A stretch of DNA of 64,000 nucleotides from Psychroflexus maritimus (GCF_011089875.1 NZ_JAANAS010000083.1:49024-113023), one strand, 5' to 3'; positions 18,005 through 25,973 are shown, counted from the first letter of the stretch. The notes: generated by a model not told the origin, from the sequence alone. Program-made: numbers and translations.

Positions 18005-20179
18005 ATGCCTAAAATTAGTACTTTAATCGCCTTCCTTTTTTTGGTTACTACAGCTGCTCAAGCCCAAGAAAAAAAAATTAGTCTAGAAGAAATCTGGGGA
18101 GGTGCTTTTCAAACCAAAGGAATGCAATCCTTACAATCATTAAATAACGGTCAAGAATATATTGTTCAGGAATACGACCGCCAAAAAGGCGAAATGAAAG
18201 TTGTGGTATATAGCTACAAAACCGGTAAAAAAGTGCGCACTTTGTTTTCGTCAATAGATATGCGTGGATTAAATTTCTTTCAAAATTTTGAATTAAGTGA
18301 TGACGAATCAAAAGTAATTCTTGGTACAGAGATAGAAGCAATTTTCAGAAGAAGTACGCGTGGAATTTTTTATGCGTATGATCTAGAAAAGAAAGAGCTT
18401 CAGTTAATTGATGATGAGCCTATTCAAGAACCTACTTTTTCGCCTGATGCTACAAAAGTTGCTTATGTCAAAAACAATAATATTTATGTACGTAATTTAT
18501 CAAACAATAAAAAAACACAACTTACTTCAGACGGAAAAAAGAATGAAATCATCAACGGGGTAACGGATTGGGTGTATGAAGAAGAATTTGCCTTTGTAAG
18601 GGCATTTCAGTGGAATTCAGCCGGAAACCAGCTGGCTTATTTGCGTTTTGATGAAACTGAAGTCACTGAGTTTTCAATGGATTTATTTGGTAGCTACGGC
18701 CAGTTTTTATACCCACAACAAGAGGTGTTTAAGTATCCTAAAGCTGGAGACGACAATGCTAAGGTGAGTTTGCATTGCTTCGACTTAGAACAAAACAAAT
18801 CGATTGATGTAGATTTAGGCGAATACGAATACATTCCAAGAATTAAATGGACAAATAATGCTAATTTACTTAGTGTACAAACCATGAATAGGCATCAAAA
18901 CGAACTGCATCTTCAGTTAGTTGATGTTTCTAAGAATAGCACAAGTACTATTTTTAAAGACACCGATGAAGCTTATGTTGAGGTTACCGATTACCTAACT
19001 TTCTTAGCCGATAACAGCTTTATTTGGACGAGCGAAAAGGACGGATGGAATCATATTTACCACTATTCGTTAGACGGTCAACTAAAAAATCAGCTTACTT
19101 CTGGAAATTGGGAGGTTACTAAGTACTACGGTTACGATAAAGAATCAAAGCGAATTTTTTACCAAAGTACAGAAAGCGGAAGTGTAAATCGCGGGGTTTA
19201 TTCCATTCAACTAAATGGCAAAGGAAAGCAAAATTTAGCTACTGAACCTGGCACAAATTCGGCTTCTTTTTCAGCAGATTTCACCTATTTTATTAATACC
19301 TTTCAAAACACGATAACCCCACCCATATATAGCTTATATTTAGCTAAAAACGCTAAGTTGGTGAGGAAAATAAAGGACAATCAAAAGCTAGAAAAAAAAC
19401 TTTCGAGGTACGCATTAAGTCCAAAGGAAATCTCGCAACTTGAAGTCAACGGCGAAATGCTTAACATGTGGATGATTAAGCCTACCGGTTTTTCAGAAGA
19501 TAAAAAATACCCAGTTTTTATGAGCCAGTATTCAGGCCCAGGCTCACAATCGGTTGCCAATACCTTTTTAGGAGCAAACGATTATTGGTATCAGCTGCTA
19601 GCCAACCAAGGCTATGTAGTGGTTTGTATAGATGGAAGAGGAACAGGCTATAAAGGAAGAGATTTTAAAAAAGTGACCCAAGGTGAATTAGGGAAATATG
19701 AACTAGAAGACCAAGCTGAAGCTGCTAAAATCTTAGGGAAATACGATTGGATTGACCAAGATAGAATTGGTATTTGGGGCTGGAGTTACGGCGGATTTAT
19801 GGCTTCTAATGCTATTTTGCAACATCCTGATGTGTTTTCTACAGCAATTGCAGTTGCTCCTGTAACCAGTTGGCGATTTTACGATACCATTTATACAGAA
19901 AGGTACATGAAAACGCCTCAAGAAAATGCCAAAGGTTACGATGATAATTCGCCTATTACTCACGCTTCTCAATTAGATGGAAATTACTTGTTAATTCACG
20001 GTGGAGGTGATGATAATGTGCATGTGCAAAACACCATGATTATGATTGAAGCTTTGGTACAAGCCAATAAGCAATTTGATTGGCGTGTTTATCCCGATAA
20101 AAATCATGGTATTTATGGAGGAAATACACGTTTGCATTTATATACCTTAATGACGAATTTTATTTTAGAAAATTTATAG
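18005..20179 (+). CDS. Dipeptidyl peptidase IV (S9B family)
   Basis: A 724-residue secreted serine peptidase that removes Xaa-Pro (or Xaa-Ala) dipeptides from the N-termini of peptides. A cleavable signal (LVTTAAQAQ) targets it to the periplasm. The N-terminal beta-propeller contains TDWVYEEEF, the double-Glu motif that holds the substrate amino terminus. The C-terminal alpha/beta-hydrolase domain has the nucleophile S594 in GWSYGGF, the aspartate in HGGGDDNVH and the histidine in PDKNHGI. Length is normal for the family. The POT di/tripeptide transporter three genes downstream would take up its products. The stop overlaps the next GTG by one base. Confidence 0.93.
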   Translation: MPKISTLIAFLFLVTTAAQAQEKKISLEEIWGGAFQTKGMQSLQSLNNGQEYIVQEYDRQKGEMKVVVYSYKTGKKVRTLFSSIDMRGLNFFQNFELSDDESKVILGTEIEAIFRRSTRGIFYAYDLEKKELQLIDDEPIQEPTFSPDATKVAYVKNNNIYVRNLSNNKKTQLTSDGKKNEIINGVTDWVYEEEFAFVRAFQWNSAGNQLAYLRFDETEVTEFSMDLFGSYGQFLYPQQEVFKYPKAGDDNAKVSLHCFDLEQNKSIDVDLGEYEYIPRIKWTNNANLLSVQTMNRHQNELHLQLVDVSKNSTSTIFKDTDEAYVEVTDYLTFLADNSFIWTSEKDGWNHIYHYSLDGQLKNQLTSGNWEVTKYYGYDKESKRIFYQSTESGSVNRGVYSIQLNGKGKQNLATEPGTNSASFSADFTYFINTFQNTITPPIYSLYLAKNAKLVRKIKDNQKLEKKLSRYALSPKEISQLEVNGEMLNMWMIKPTGFSEDKKYPVFMSQYSGPGSQSVANTFLGANDYWYQLLANQGYVVVCIDGRGTGYKGRDFKKVTQGELGKYELEDQAEAAKILGKYDWIDQDRIGIWGWSYGGFMASNAILQHPDVFSTAIAVAPVTSWRFYDTIYTERYMKTPQENAKGYDDNSPITHASQLDGNYLLIHGGGDDNVHVQNTMIMIEALVQANKQFDWRVYPDKNHGIYGGNTRLHLYTLMTNFILENL

Positions 20180-20397
20180 TGGAAGTCAAATTTCAAAGCA
20201 AAGCCGAAAGTAAAAGACAACAACAGGAAGCATTTTTAAAACTTTCTGGTGAAGAGCGATTTTTGCAGTTTTTGAAGCTTTCACGAAGAATAAATAAACT
20301 GTTTTCACCAAAAGATGAATTGAGTTTTGAAGAGAGAAATAAAGGTAACTTTCTATTGATTCATAAAGATTTGCAGCAAGATGGTGGAATGGGGTGA
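20179..20397 (+). CDS. Small conserved-looking hypothetical protein
   Basis: A 72-residue cytoplasmic protein, strongly charged and mainly helical, with the recognisable stretch AFLKLSGEERFLQFLKLSRRINKLF. I recall similar small proteins beside nucleotidyltransferase-like or accessory genes in Bacteroidota, but I cannot name a family. The only start in frame is GTG, overlapping the last base of the DPP IV stop codon (TAGTG), so it depends on translational coupling. It may pair with the kinase-like gene 126 bp downstream. Its function is unknown. A complementary-strand frame of similar length covers the same bases and is considered a shadow. Confidence 0.5.
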   Translation: MEVKFQSKAESKRQQQEAFLKLSGEERFLQFLKLSRRINKLFSPKDELSFEERNKGNFLLIHKDLQQDGGMG

Positions 20398-20523
20398 GAA
20401 TTTTGAAAAGCACACAGAATTAAAAGATTTTGAAAACAATAAAACAAAATCCCTAAATTTTGTTTGAATAGAATATCCATATTCAAGGAAATACTTAGTA
20501 AATTTGGAAATAAATAATTTTTA

Positions 20524-21171
20524 GTGAATATTAAATCGATAAAATATGAATTACAAAATATCCTTTCAGGAAAGAGCGGAAGTAGCTATGATGCAATTAT
20601 CCAAGCAATCACCCGTCACCTTAGAACAGGCCAAAGAACAAGCCCTGTGGCTGAAAAAAAACACCAAAACAAAGCAAAAGAAAAAGAGCAACTAATTAAT
20701 TTTGCAAAGGATAATAATCTTTTTCTTGATACTATTTCTCAAGAAAACTTTATATCAGAAGGGGCAGAGCAAAAAGTTTACATTAAGGATGATCGCCGTG
20801 TATTTAAACTAAATGATGCCATTTATTATGCTTCGTGGGAAGATTATTTTTACAATCTACTTTTGCATAATTATTTTTTTGCAGACACTGCTTATCATTT
20901 CCTTGGCTTTTATATGCTTGATAATGATTTATTTGCTGTAGTAGGACAAAATTTTATAAAAGCGGATTGCCTTACGAATCTAAATCAAGTAAAAGTCTTT
21001 TTAAAAGCTAATGGATTCATTAATACTAAAAATCACGATTATTTTCAGCCGGAATTAGGGCTTATATTAGAAGATTTACACGAAGAAAATGTGCTTACAA
21101 ATAAAGACATTCTTTATTTTATCGACACTGTTTTTTATGTAAAACCTGAAATATTTTGGAATCAAAATTGA
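20524..21171 (+). CDS. Polyvalent-protein-type kinase domain protein
   Basis: A 215-residue protein resembling the reduced kinase-like domain found inside the large polyvalent proteins of phages and conjugative elements. The visible elements are a glycine-containing loop (ISEGAEQKVYI, about residues 76-86), a likely VFKLN lysine strand, then EDLHEENVLTNKD as catalytic-loop equivalent and FIDTVFY as the metal-binding equivalent. The N-terminus (YELQNILSGKSGSSYDAIIQAI, with KSGSSYDAIIQ as core) is shared by stand-alone Bacteroidota relatives as I remember them. It starts with GTG; no ATG precedes the domain. It has no phage or conjugation genes around it, so it may be a domesticated fragment. 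Substrate and activity are unknown. Confidence 0.65.
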   Translation: MNIKSIKYELQNILSGKSGSSYDAIIQAITRHLRTGQRTSPVAEKKHQNKAKEKEQLINFAKDNNLFLDTISQENFISEGAEQKVYIKDDRRVFKLNDAIYYASWEDYFYNLLLHNYFFADTAYHFLGFYMLDNDLFAVVGQNFIKADCLTNLNQVKVFLKANGFINTKNHDYFQPELGLILEDLHEENVLTNKDILYFIDTVFYVKPEIFWNQN

Positions 21172-21246
21172 ATTTAACTTTTATAATCTCAAAATAGAAT
21201 ATTAAAATTCTATGTAAATACAATTACAATTAAACAAAGAAAAATC

Positions 21247-23154
21247 ATGAACCAAACCTTAACACCACCTCACAAAAGAGAACTATTCGGTCATCCCGTT
21301 GGGCTCTATGTATTATTTTTTACTGAGTTATGGGAGCGTTTTTCGTACTATGGAATGCGCGCTATTCTAACGCTCTATATGCTAGCTAAAGTAAGTTCAG
21401 ATAACCCCGGCTTAGGTTGGGAAGAAGGAAAAGCATTGGCTACTTATGGCTGGTACACCATGTTGGTGTATGTGGTTTCTATTCCTGGTGGAATTATAGC
21501 CGACAAAATTTGGGGACAAAAGAAATCGGTGATGATTGGCGGTTGGCTTTTAGTAGCTGGCCATGGTGTTTTATCTATTGAACAAGATTGGGCATTTTTC
21601 TCAGGTTTACTCTTAATTGTTTTGGGGGTAGGCTTATTAAAGCCCAACATCTCAACAATGGTTGGAGGCCTTTATAAAGAAGGCGACACAAGAAGAGATA
21701 AAGGCTTTTCTATATTTTATATTGGGATTAATGTGGGGGCTGCTGTTGCCGCTATTTTAGTCGGTATTGTAGCACAAGCTTATGGCTGGCACTACGGATT
21801 TGGCTTGGCGGCTATTGGAATGGTACTAGGGCAAGTGGTTTATGTATTTGGTCAGAAGTTTTTGGCTCATGTAGGAAATCCACCAAACAAAAATGATCAA
21901 GAAGCAGAGCCTTCCGTTTCTATACCAGAAATTTTTAGGCAAATGTTTTCAACAAAGAAAACACTTGCTGTCTTAATTATTTTATTTGCAGCTTCAATTT
22001 TGTTACCCACTCAAGCCATGGAAACAGAAGTGGTTGCTTATATCATATTTTTCTTGTTTTTATCGGTGGTAGTTGGTTTTATGATGACGGTTTATCAAGA
22101 CTTAACAAGCAAAATTGAAAAAGACCGCTTTGTTGTTTTACTGCTTTCCTTTTTAATTGTCATTGTTTTCTGGGGTGCGTTTGAACAAGCAGGTGGACTG
22201 CTAAATATTTACGCAGAACAAAAAACCAATCGGACCTTATCTTCAGGTTGGGAAATCCCAGCGGCTTTCTTTCAATCGCTTAACCCTACTTACATTATCC
22301 TATTCGGTATTCCCGTTGCAGGATTTTGGGCTTGGATGAAACGCAAAGGAAAAGAAGCTTCTTCCATTTTTAAAATGGCGATAGGTGTTATTATAATGGG
22401 ACTTGGATTTGTCTTTATGGTCTTTGCTACTATGGAATATGAAAACAACGGTGAAGCTGCTTTATACTGGTTAGTATTTGCCTATTTACTACACACCATA
22501 GGAGAGCTTTCTGCATCGCCAGTTGCCTTATCTTTTATTACAAAACTTGCTCCATTGCGTTATGGGGCGTTAATGATGGGGCTTTATTTTGCTGCCACTG
22601 GACTAGGAAATAAAGTTGCTGGAGTAGTGGGGGAATCTTCTCAAGCAGAACGTATTACTATTGAGTTAGCTACTGAAACAGACCTGGCTAAACCTTATGT
22701 GATGGAAGATAATGCCGATAAAATTTTTGAGAAAAAAAGAAACTTCACCGTAGCAACTCAAGCCTATAAAGATAAAAATGGAGAAATAAAGTTAATTGAA
22801 ACTTCAACAGGTGATGAGGTCAACTTTTTATTTAATTTTCAAGATGAAGAATTGAAAGAAAGCCTTAAAGAAAGGCTTGCTATTTATGATGTTTCTGAAG
22901 AAAACACCTTGCTTACTTTCCTGAAATTTGACTACCGAGAAAATCAATATGTAGGTCGTGTAGATATAGACCAATTTCAAACGGATTTAGAATTTAAAAC
23001 CTTCTCTGGAATTGTCTTTTTTACGGTTGCCTTTGGAATTTTAGTGATCGTATTATTAAAACCTTTGAAACGCCTAACCCACGGAGCAGAAGAAAAAGAA
23101 GTAGAAGGTCTAGAAACAGAAGGATTTGAATTAGCTGATGATGAGGTGAAATAA
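21247..23154 (+). CDS. Proton-dependent peptide transporter (POT/PTR family)
   Basis: A 635-residue inner-membrane symporter for di- and tripeptides. It has the PTR signature ELWERFSYYGMRAIL, with the ExxER proton-coupling motif at the start of TM1, and a second signature around GLLKPNISTMVGGLYKEGD. About fourteen hydrophobic segments are visible. Between the last two helices there is a long soluble insertion (about residues 475-575) rich in charged residues, followed by the final helix FKTFSGIVFFTVAFGILVIVLL (core IVFFTVAFGILV). The C-terminal tail is acidic. Position downstream of a dipeptidyl peptidase suggests peptide scavenging. A strong terminator follows. Confidence 0.92.
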   Translation: MNQTLTPPHKRELFGHPVGLYVLFFTELWERFSYYGMRAILTLYMLAKVSSDNPGLGWEEGKALATYGWYTMLVYVVSIPGGIIADKIWGQKKSVMIGGWLLVAGHGVLSIEQDWAFFSGLLLIVLGVGLLKPNISTMVGGLYKEGDTRRDKGFSIFYIGINVGAAVAAILVGIVAQAYGWHYGFGLAAIGMVLGQVVYVFGQKFLAHVGNPPNKNDQEAEPSVSIPEIFRQMFSTKKTLAVLIILFAASILLPTQAMETEVVAYIIFFLFLSVVVGFMMTVYQDLTSKIEKDRFVVLLLSFLIVIVFWGAFEQAGGLLNIYAEQKTNRTLSSGWEIPAAFFQSLNPTYIILFGIPVAGFWAWMKRKGKEASSIFKMAIGVIIMGLGFVFMVFATMEYENNGEAALYWLVFAYLLHTIGELSASPVALSFITKLAPLRYGALMMGLYFAATGLGNKVAGVVGESSQAERITIELATETDLAKPYVMEDNADKIFEKKRNFTVATQAYKDKNGEIKLIETSTGDEVNFLFNFQDEELKESLKERLAIYDVSEENTLLTFLKFDYRENQYVGRVDIDQFQTDLEFKTFSGIVFFTVAFGILVIVLLKPLKRLTHGAEEKEVEGLETEGFELADDEVK

Positions 23155-23181
23155 ACTCATTAATCAACTAAAAACTAAAAA

Positions 23182-23214
23182 AAAACGACCCCAACACAAT
23201 GGGGTCTTTTTTTG
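23182..23214 (+). terminator. Rho-independent terminator after POT transporter gene
   Basis: GACCCCA (23187-23193), a six-base loop ACACAA and TGGGGTC (23200-23206) form a perfect seven-bp stem. A-run before and T-run after allow it to work in both directions. It lies 33 bp behind the transporter stop codon. Confidence 0.9.
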
Positions 23215-23412
23215 TTTCAATTATTTCTCAGAACATTGCAACGTTGAATGGTTTAGCCCTCAATGGTAATTTAGCCACAAATAAAAAGCGGTGTAATTAC
23301 TTGGTGTATCCTAGAAAAACATGGAATAATTCAGAAAATTTTATACTTAACTAATCACGTATAGCTCACTTACAGTAAGGGTAAAGCCTATATACTTAAA
23401 GTTCATTGTGAT

Positions 23413-24132
23413 TTAGTTGTTTTGCATTAATAATTTCAATGTATATTCAAGCCCCTTATTATTTGACCAACCAAAATGTCCGGGGATTACAAATTTTCGA
23501 TTAGCATATTTTTTCATTATTTTTTCAATAGATAAGGGCCACTCTTCAAGATTTGCGTCAGTAACATTCCCTAAATTTTCAACTTGAGTACTTTTTACTA
23601 AACATCCCCCGTATAGAATCTGATAGTCATCAAACCAAATTACAATATTATCCTTTGTATGTCCTTCGCCAGCGTAATAGGTTTCAAATTTGTAATTTCC
23701 AACATTGAAAGTAGTATCATTAACAAAAGAAAATGCCGCTTGCTTTTCATTGTGTTTTTCACATAAATCATAAGTAAGTTGAGAACTATAAGTTTTTATC
23801 CTATTTTGTCTTAAAAACTCAAGTCCTGCTGTTCTGTCATCATGATAATGTGTTGCTATAGCAAGTACAACTTTTTTATTGTGCTTTGAATAAATACTAT
23901 CAAGCAAAGGTTGAAATTGAGTGTTATCCCAAGGTGTATCAAAAAGAACTACGCCATTTTGGGTTACTAAATACATACTATTAGAAGGGAATTCTGTTCC
24001 ATTAAAATCCTTATAGGTGGTGTAAACGTAAAAGTTATCTGTGAGATGCTGAATATGAAGTGGACTCTTTTCTTGGGCAAAAAGGGAGATATTTACAAAC
24101 AACAGGCATACATTAAAAATAATTTTCTTCAT
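23413..24132 (-). CDS. bla: Subclass B1 metallo-beta-lactamase
   Basis: A 239-residue periplasmic zinc enzyme that hydrolyses beta-lactams, usually including carbapenems. A signal peptide (residues 1-20, NISLFAQ) is followed by the full B1 ligand set: H95, H97 and D99 in THYHDDR, H158 in GEGHTKDN, C177 and K180 in YGGCLVKS, and H219 in IPGHFGW. Asn in the ENLGNVTDAN loop matches the substrate-binding loop. The sequence resembles the chromosomal enzymes of flavobacteria rather than mobile VIM or NDM types, as far as memory allows. No insertion sequence or integron is near. The gene lies 11 bp behind a lipoprotein gene, which probably shares its promoter. Confidence 0.93.
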   Translation of the reverse strand: MKKIIFNVCLLFVNISLFAQEKSPLHIQHLTDNFYVYTTYKDFNGTEFPSNSMYLVTQNGVVLFDTPWDNTQFQPLLDSIYSKHNKKVVLAIATHYHDDRTAGLEFLRQNRIKTYSSQLTYDLCEKHNEKQAAFSFVNDTTFNVGNYKFETYYAGEGHTKDNIVIWFDDYQILYGGCLVKSTQVENLGNVTDANLEEWPLSIEKIMKKYANRKFVIPGHFGWSNNKGLEYTLKLLMQNN

Positions 24133-24143
24133 TTTTCTATAAT

Positions 24144-24878
24144 TTATGGAACAATAAATGACACTGTATCAATTGTGGTCATATTTAAATTTGGAAAAAC
24201 AGATTTCTCTAAATTAGGGTCATGGTATGTATTACTCCAAAATGAATCCCCATAAACCTTTATAAAAACGGTATCTCCAGATGAAAATCCTGCATCTAAT
24301 AAATCGTTTTTTGATAAGCTTATTTCTTTTGGATTGATTTGTGAAACTAATCCTGGAGAGAAATACAAGTAATTTTCGTTATTCACATCTGAATTTGTAC
24401 TGAGGAAATACCGAATATAACGAGTATTTCCTAAACTTCCTGCGGGTTCAGTAGTTATTGAAACCACCACATGATTATCAACAACATTGGCCTGAATATC
24501 CACAACTTGAGTTGAAGAGATTTGTCCTAAAGAAGGGGTATTTGTTATAGCTGTTGTGTTTTTTTCATGTTCTACCTCAAATTTTTTAAAACTTCCAAAT
24601 CCAGGCTTTTCATAGGTGATTATATGTGTGCCAAAGGGCACATCTGGTATAGTGAAATTTCCATCGGCATTAGTTGTGGCAGAAGTAGTTGGCGTTATCC
24701 CGTCAACTTTCACTAGCATGTTTGAATTTTCAATTTGTGTTGTTCCCTCGGTATATAAATTAACAGCTCCAGTAATATTGCCCTTATTAACTAAATTAGG
24801 AATTGAATCATCATCTTTATTACACGAAAATGATACCAATAAAATGATTGAGCTTAAGGTCAGGTATCTAAACTTCAT
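24144..24878 (-). CDS. Lipoprotein with carboxypeptidase-regulatory-like domain
   Basis: A 244-residue surface or periplasmic lipoprotein. The lipobox is VSFSC, followed by an aspartate-rich NKDDDS tether that suggests export to the outer membrane. Residues about 30-100 form a beta-sandwich of the carboxypeptidase regulatory-like type (GNITGAVNLYTEG; TNADGNFTIPDVPFGTHIITYEKPGF). The remaining half is beta-rich and unrecognised. I chose the ATG at 24878 over a longer in-frame start at 24923 because the signal peptide begins there. It is the first gene of a pair with the metallo-beta-lactamase. A link to resistance is only positional. Confidence 0.75.
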   Translation of the reverse strand: MKFRYLTLSSIILLVSFSCNKDDDSIPNLVNKGNITGAVNLYTEGTTQIENSNMLVKVDGITPTTSATTNADGNFTIPDVPFGTHIITYEKPGFGSFKKFEVEHEKNTTAITNTPSLGQISSTQVVDIQANVVDNHVVVSITTEPAGSLGNTRYIRYFLSTNSDVNNENYLYFSPGLVSQINPKEISLSKNDLLDAGFSSGDTVFIKVYGDSFWSNTYHDPNLEKSVFPNLNMTTIDTVSFIVP

Positions 24879-25259
24879 AATTTTAAAATTTAATGGTTTT
24901 ATATTTTGTGTGTAAAAATACAACGGAAATTTATAAATATATTTAAATCAACCCATTAAAAATTATTTATTCCAGAAATTTTTATGAGTGAGGTACACAA
25001 ATTCATTTCCTACTTTTAACTATCTACCAAAAATCTATTCCTTGAATTTTGATTTTCAAAAAGGTTACCTTTTTTTGTCCCTTTTTAGGTAAAAAAACCT
25101 GTTATACCCCTCCCCCTAAAATTCAGCTTTAAAAGTTCAATTTTTTCACTTCAAACAAGGCAGTAAGGTGTAAGTTGTTGTTTTTCATAGCTTTAAATAG
25201 GTATTAAGCATTTCAGTAAAGCGCAAAAAAAGAGCTTACATTGCTGTAAACTCTATTTT
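24879..25259. other. AT-rich intergenic stretch, nothing coding recognised
   Basis: This stretch holds the presumed promoter side of the lipoprotein-bla pair at its left end and otherwise no convincing ORF, RNA or repeat. A pyrimidine-rich patch near 25065-25115 (runs of T and C) is the only compositional feature. The pseudo-tRNA begins directly to its right. Confidence 0.6.
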
Positions 25260-25366
25260 GCTCCCCCTTGCTGAATACTCGGCACAAACAAGACTCGAAT
25301 AGCTCGGCACACACCTTGGTCCCTCTGATTAATCCCGCACGTGCGGGACTCGAACCAACTGAGCTA
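25260..25366 (-). pseudogene. tRNA-Asn pseudo-copy interrupted by three insertions
   Basis: Read on the minus strand, segments of tRNA-Asn appear in correct order: TAGCTCAGTTGGTT (5' part), TTAATCAGAGGG-ACCAAGG (anticodon 3' arm to T stem), TTCGAGTC (T loop) and CAAGGGGGAGC (3' acceptor). Between them lie extra pieces. The perfect palindrome TCCCGCACGTGCGGGA (25333-25348) replaces the anticodon 5' half. Two inserts sharing CTCGGCACA on the plus strand flank the T-loop segment. It cannot fold as a tRNA. The last codons of the GIY-YIG gene are formed by its 5' part. Confidence 0.75.
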
Positions 25367-25634
25367 GTTTTCCATTGGGAATAAAATTTTGATCAATGAG
25401 TTTAATTAGTATTGTTTTACTTTTTTGCTTTTTGATAAACTTTTCAATTTCTTCAGCTTGACCTCTTGATGTTCCAGCTTCAAAAACCGCTTTTATTTCC
25501 CAAGGTCTATATTTTGAGGTAAATGTATTAAATGGTGAGGTATTATGTTTTTCAATTCTTTTCCAAGGATTTTGAGAAGAACCTACATAATATTTATCAA
25601 ATTTTTCAGAATGTATGATATAGACGTAAAACAT
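25329..25634 (-). CDS. GIY-YIG nuclease-family protein ending in a tRNA-derived tail
   Basis: A roughly 101-residue single-domain GIY-YIG protein (UvrC N-terminal-like fold). The motifs are FYVYII and KYYVGSS as the GIY and YIG strands, an Arg in WKRIEKHN and a Glu in AEEIEKFIKKQ. Small members are annotated as endonucleases of unknown role. Its final residues, NGKLAQLVRVPHVRD, are a translation of the tRNA-Asn 5' half plus the CCCGCACGTGCGGG palindrome, and its TAA stop lies in the tRNA-like TTAATCAG. I chose the ATG at 25634, directly before the domain, over 25655. It sits just behind the intact tRNA-Asn and its terminator. It may move with, or have created, the tRNA copies. Confidence 0.75.
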   Translation of the reverse strand: MFYVYIIHSEKFDKYYVGSSQNPWKRIEKHNTSPFNTFTSKYRPWEIKAVFEAGTSRGQAEEIEKFIKKQKSKTILIKLIDQNFIPNGKLAQLVRVPHVRD

Positions 25635-25656
25635 AATAGAAAGCATTATAAACAAG

Positions 25657-25686
25657 AAAAACCCAACATTTTCATGTTGGGTTTTT
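25657..25686. terminator. Terminator directly behind tRNA-Asn
   Basis: AAAAACCCAACAT and ATGTTGGGTTTTT form a near-perfect 13-bp stem around a four-base loop, starting two bases after the tRNA 3' end on the minus strand. The A and T flanks make it bidirectional. It would end the tRNA transcript and separate it from the GIY-YIG gene. Confidence 0.9.
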
Positions 25687-25687
25687 G

Positions 25688-25761
25688 CTCCCCCTCAAGG
25701 ACTCGAACCTTGGACCCTCTGATTAACAGTCAGATGCTCTAACCAACTGAGCTAAGGAGGA
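25688..25761 (-). tRNA. tRNA-Asn (anticodon GTT)
   Basis: A complete 74-base cloverleaf is seen on the minus strand. The acceptor stem TCCTCCT pairs with AGGGGGA (one G-U pair), the D arm is GCTC/GAGC, and the anticodon arm is TCTGA-CTGTTAA-TCAGA with GTT. The variable loop and T arm are CAAGG-TTCGAGT-CCTTG, with discriminator G. CCA is not encoded. It is followed by a strong terminator and preceded by a pseudo-copy and a good promoter. Confidence 0.97.
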
Positions 25762-25792
25762 ATTTATTTTTATTCCCTTTCCTGTCTTATCT

Positions 25793-25843
25793 CCTCTGAT
25801 TAATCCCGTATGTACGGGACGCTAACCAACTGAGCTAAGGAGG
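25793..25843 (-). pseudogene. tRNA-Asn pseudo-fragment with palindrome insert, upstream of the intact tRNA
   Basis: On the minus strand CCTCCTTAGCTCAGTTGGTTAG repeats the 5' part of the intact tRNA-Asn. Then comes a short CG plus the dyad TCCCGTACATACGGGA (25804-25819), then TTAATCAGAGG, the 3' half of the anticodon arm. The rest of the tRNA is lost. The insertion point and palindrome type match those of the pseudo-copy at 25260-25366, so both arose by the same kind of event. It is likely transcribed together with the intact tRNA. Confidence 0.75.
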
Positions 25844-25873
25844 GAAACTCTTGCAAGTTGTTCATTGCGGGTG

Positions 25874-25903
25874 CAAATATAAGTTAGATTTTAATTATTC
25901 AAA
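25874..25903 (-). promoter_or_regulatory. Promoter of the tRNA-Asn transcript
   Basis: On the minus strand TTTG (25900-25903) is followed after 18 bp by TATATTTG (25874-25881), a full -33/-7 pair of the Bacteroidota type. The first sequence transcribed is the pseudo-tRNA fragment, then the intact tRNA-Asn, then the terminator. Confidence 0.7.
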
Positions 25904-25973
25904 ACTTTTTTTAAAACTTTTTTTTCTTTTTTTCAAGTGCTTTCAAATTAAATTCATTTTCAGGCATTTGACT

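Noticed and set aside
23413..24132. Mobile resistance gene (integron or IS-borne)
   Set aside because: No transposase, attC-like or terminal repeats flank it, and composition matches the surroundings. A chromosomal flavobacterial enzyme is more likely.
24046..24915. Plus-strand ORFs inside the beta-lactamase and lipoprotein genes
   Set aside because: They lie opposite genes with clear catalytic or lipobox motifs and have no recognisable features, so they are shadows.
25329..25655. Intron-borne homing endonuclease
   Set aside because: The GIY-YIG gene is not inside an intron or another gene, and the intact tRNA beside it is uninterrupted.
25545..25742. Plus-strand ORF ending in PSRTRTLDPLINSQML
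   Set aside because: Its C-terminus is the antisense of the intact tRNA-Asn, so it is a translation artefact.
25793..25843. A second functional tRNA gene
   Set aside because: Only the 5' part and a piece of the anticodon arm remain, and a palindrome replaces the anticodon, so it cannot fold as a tRNA.
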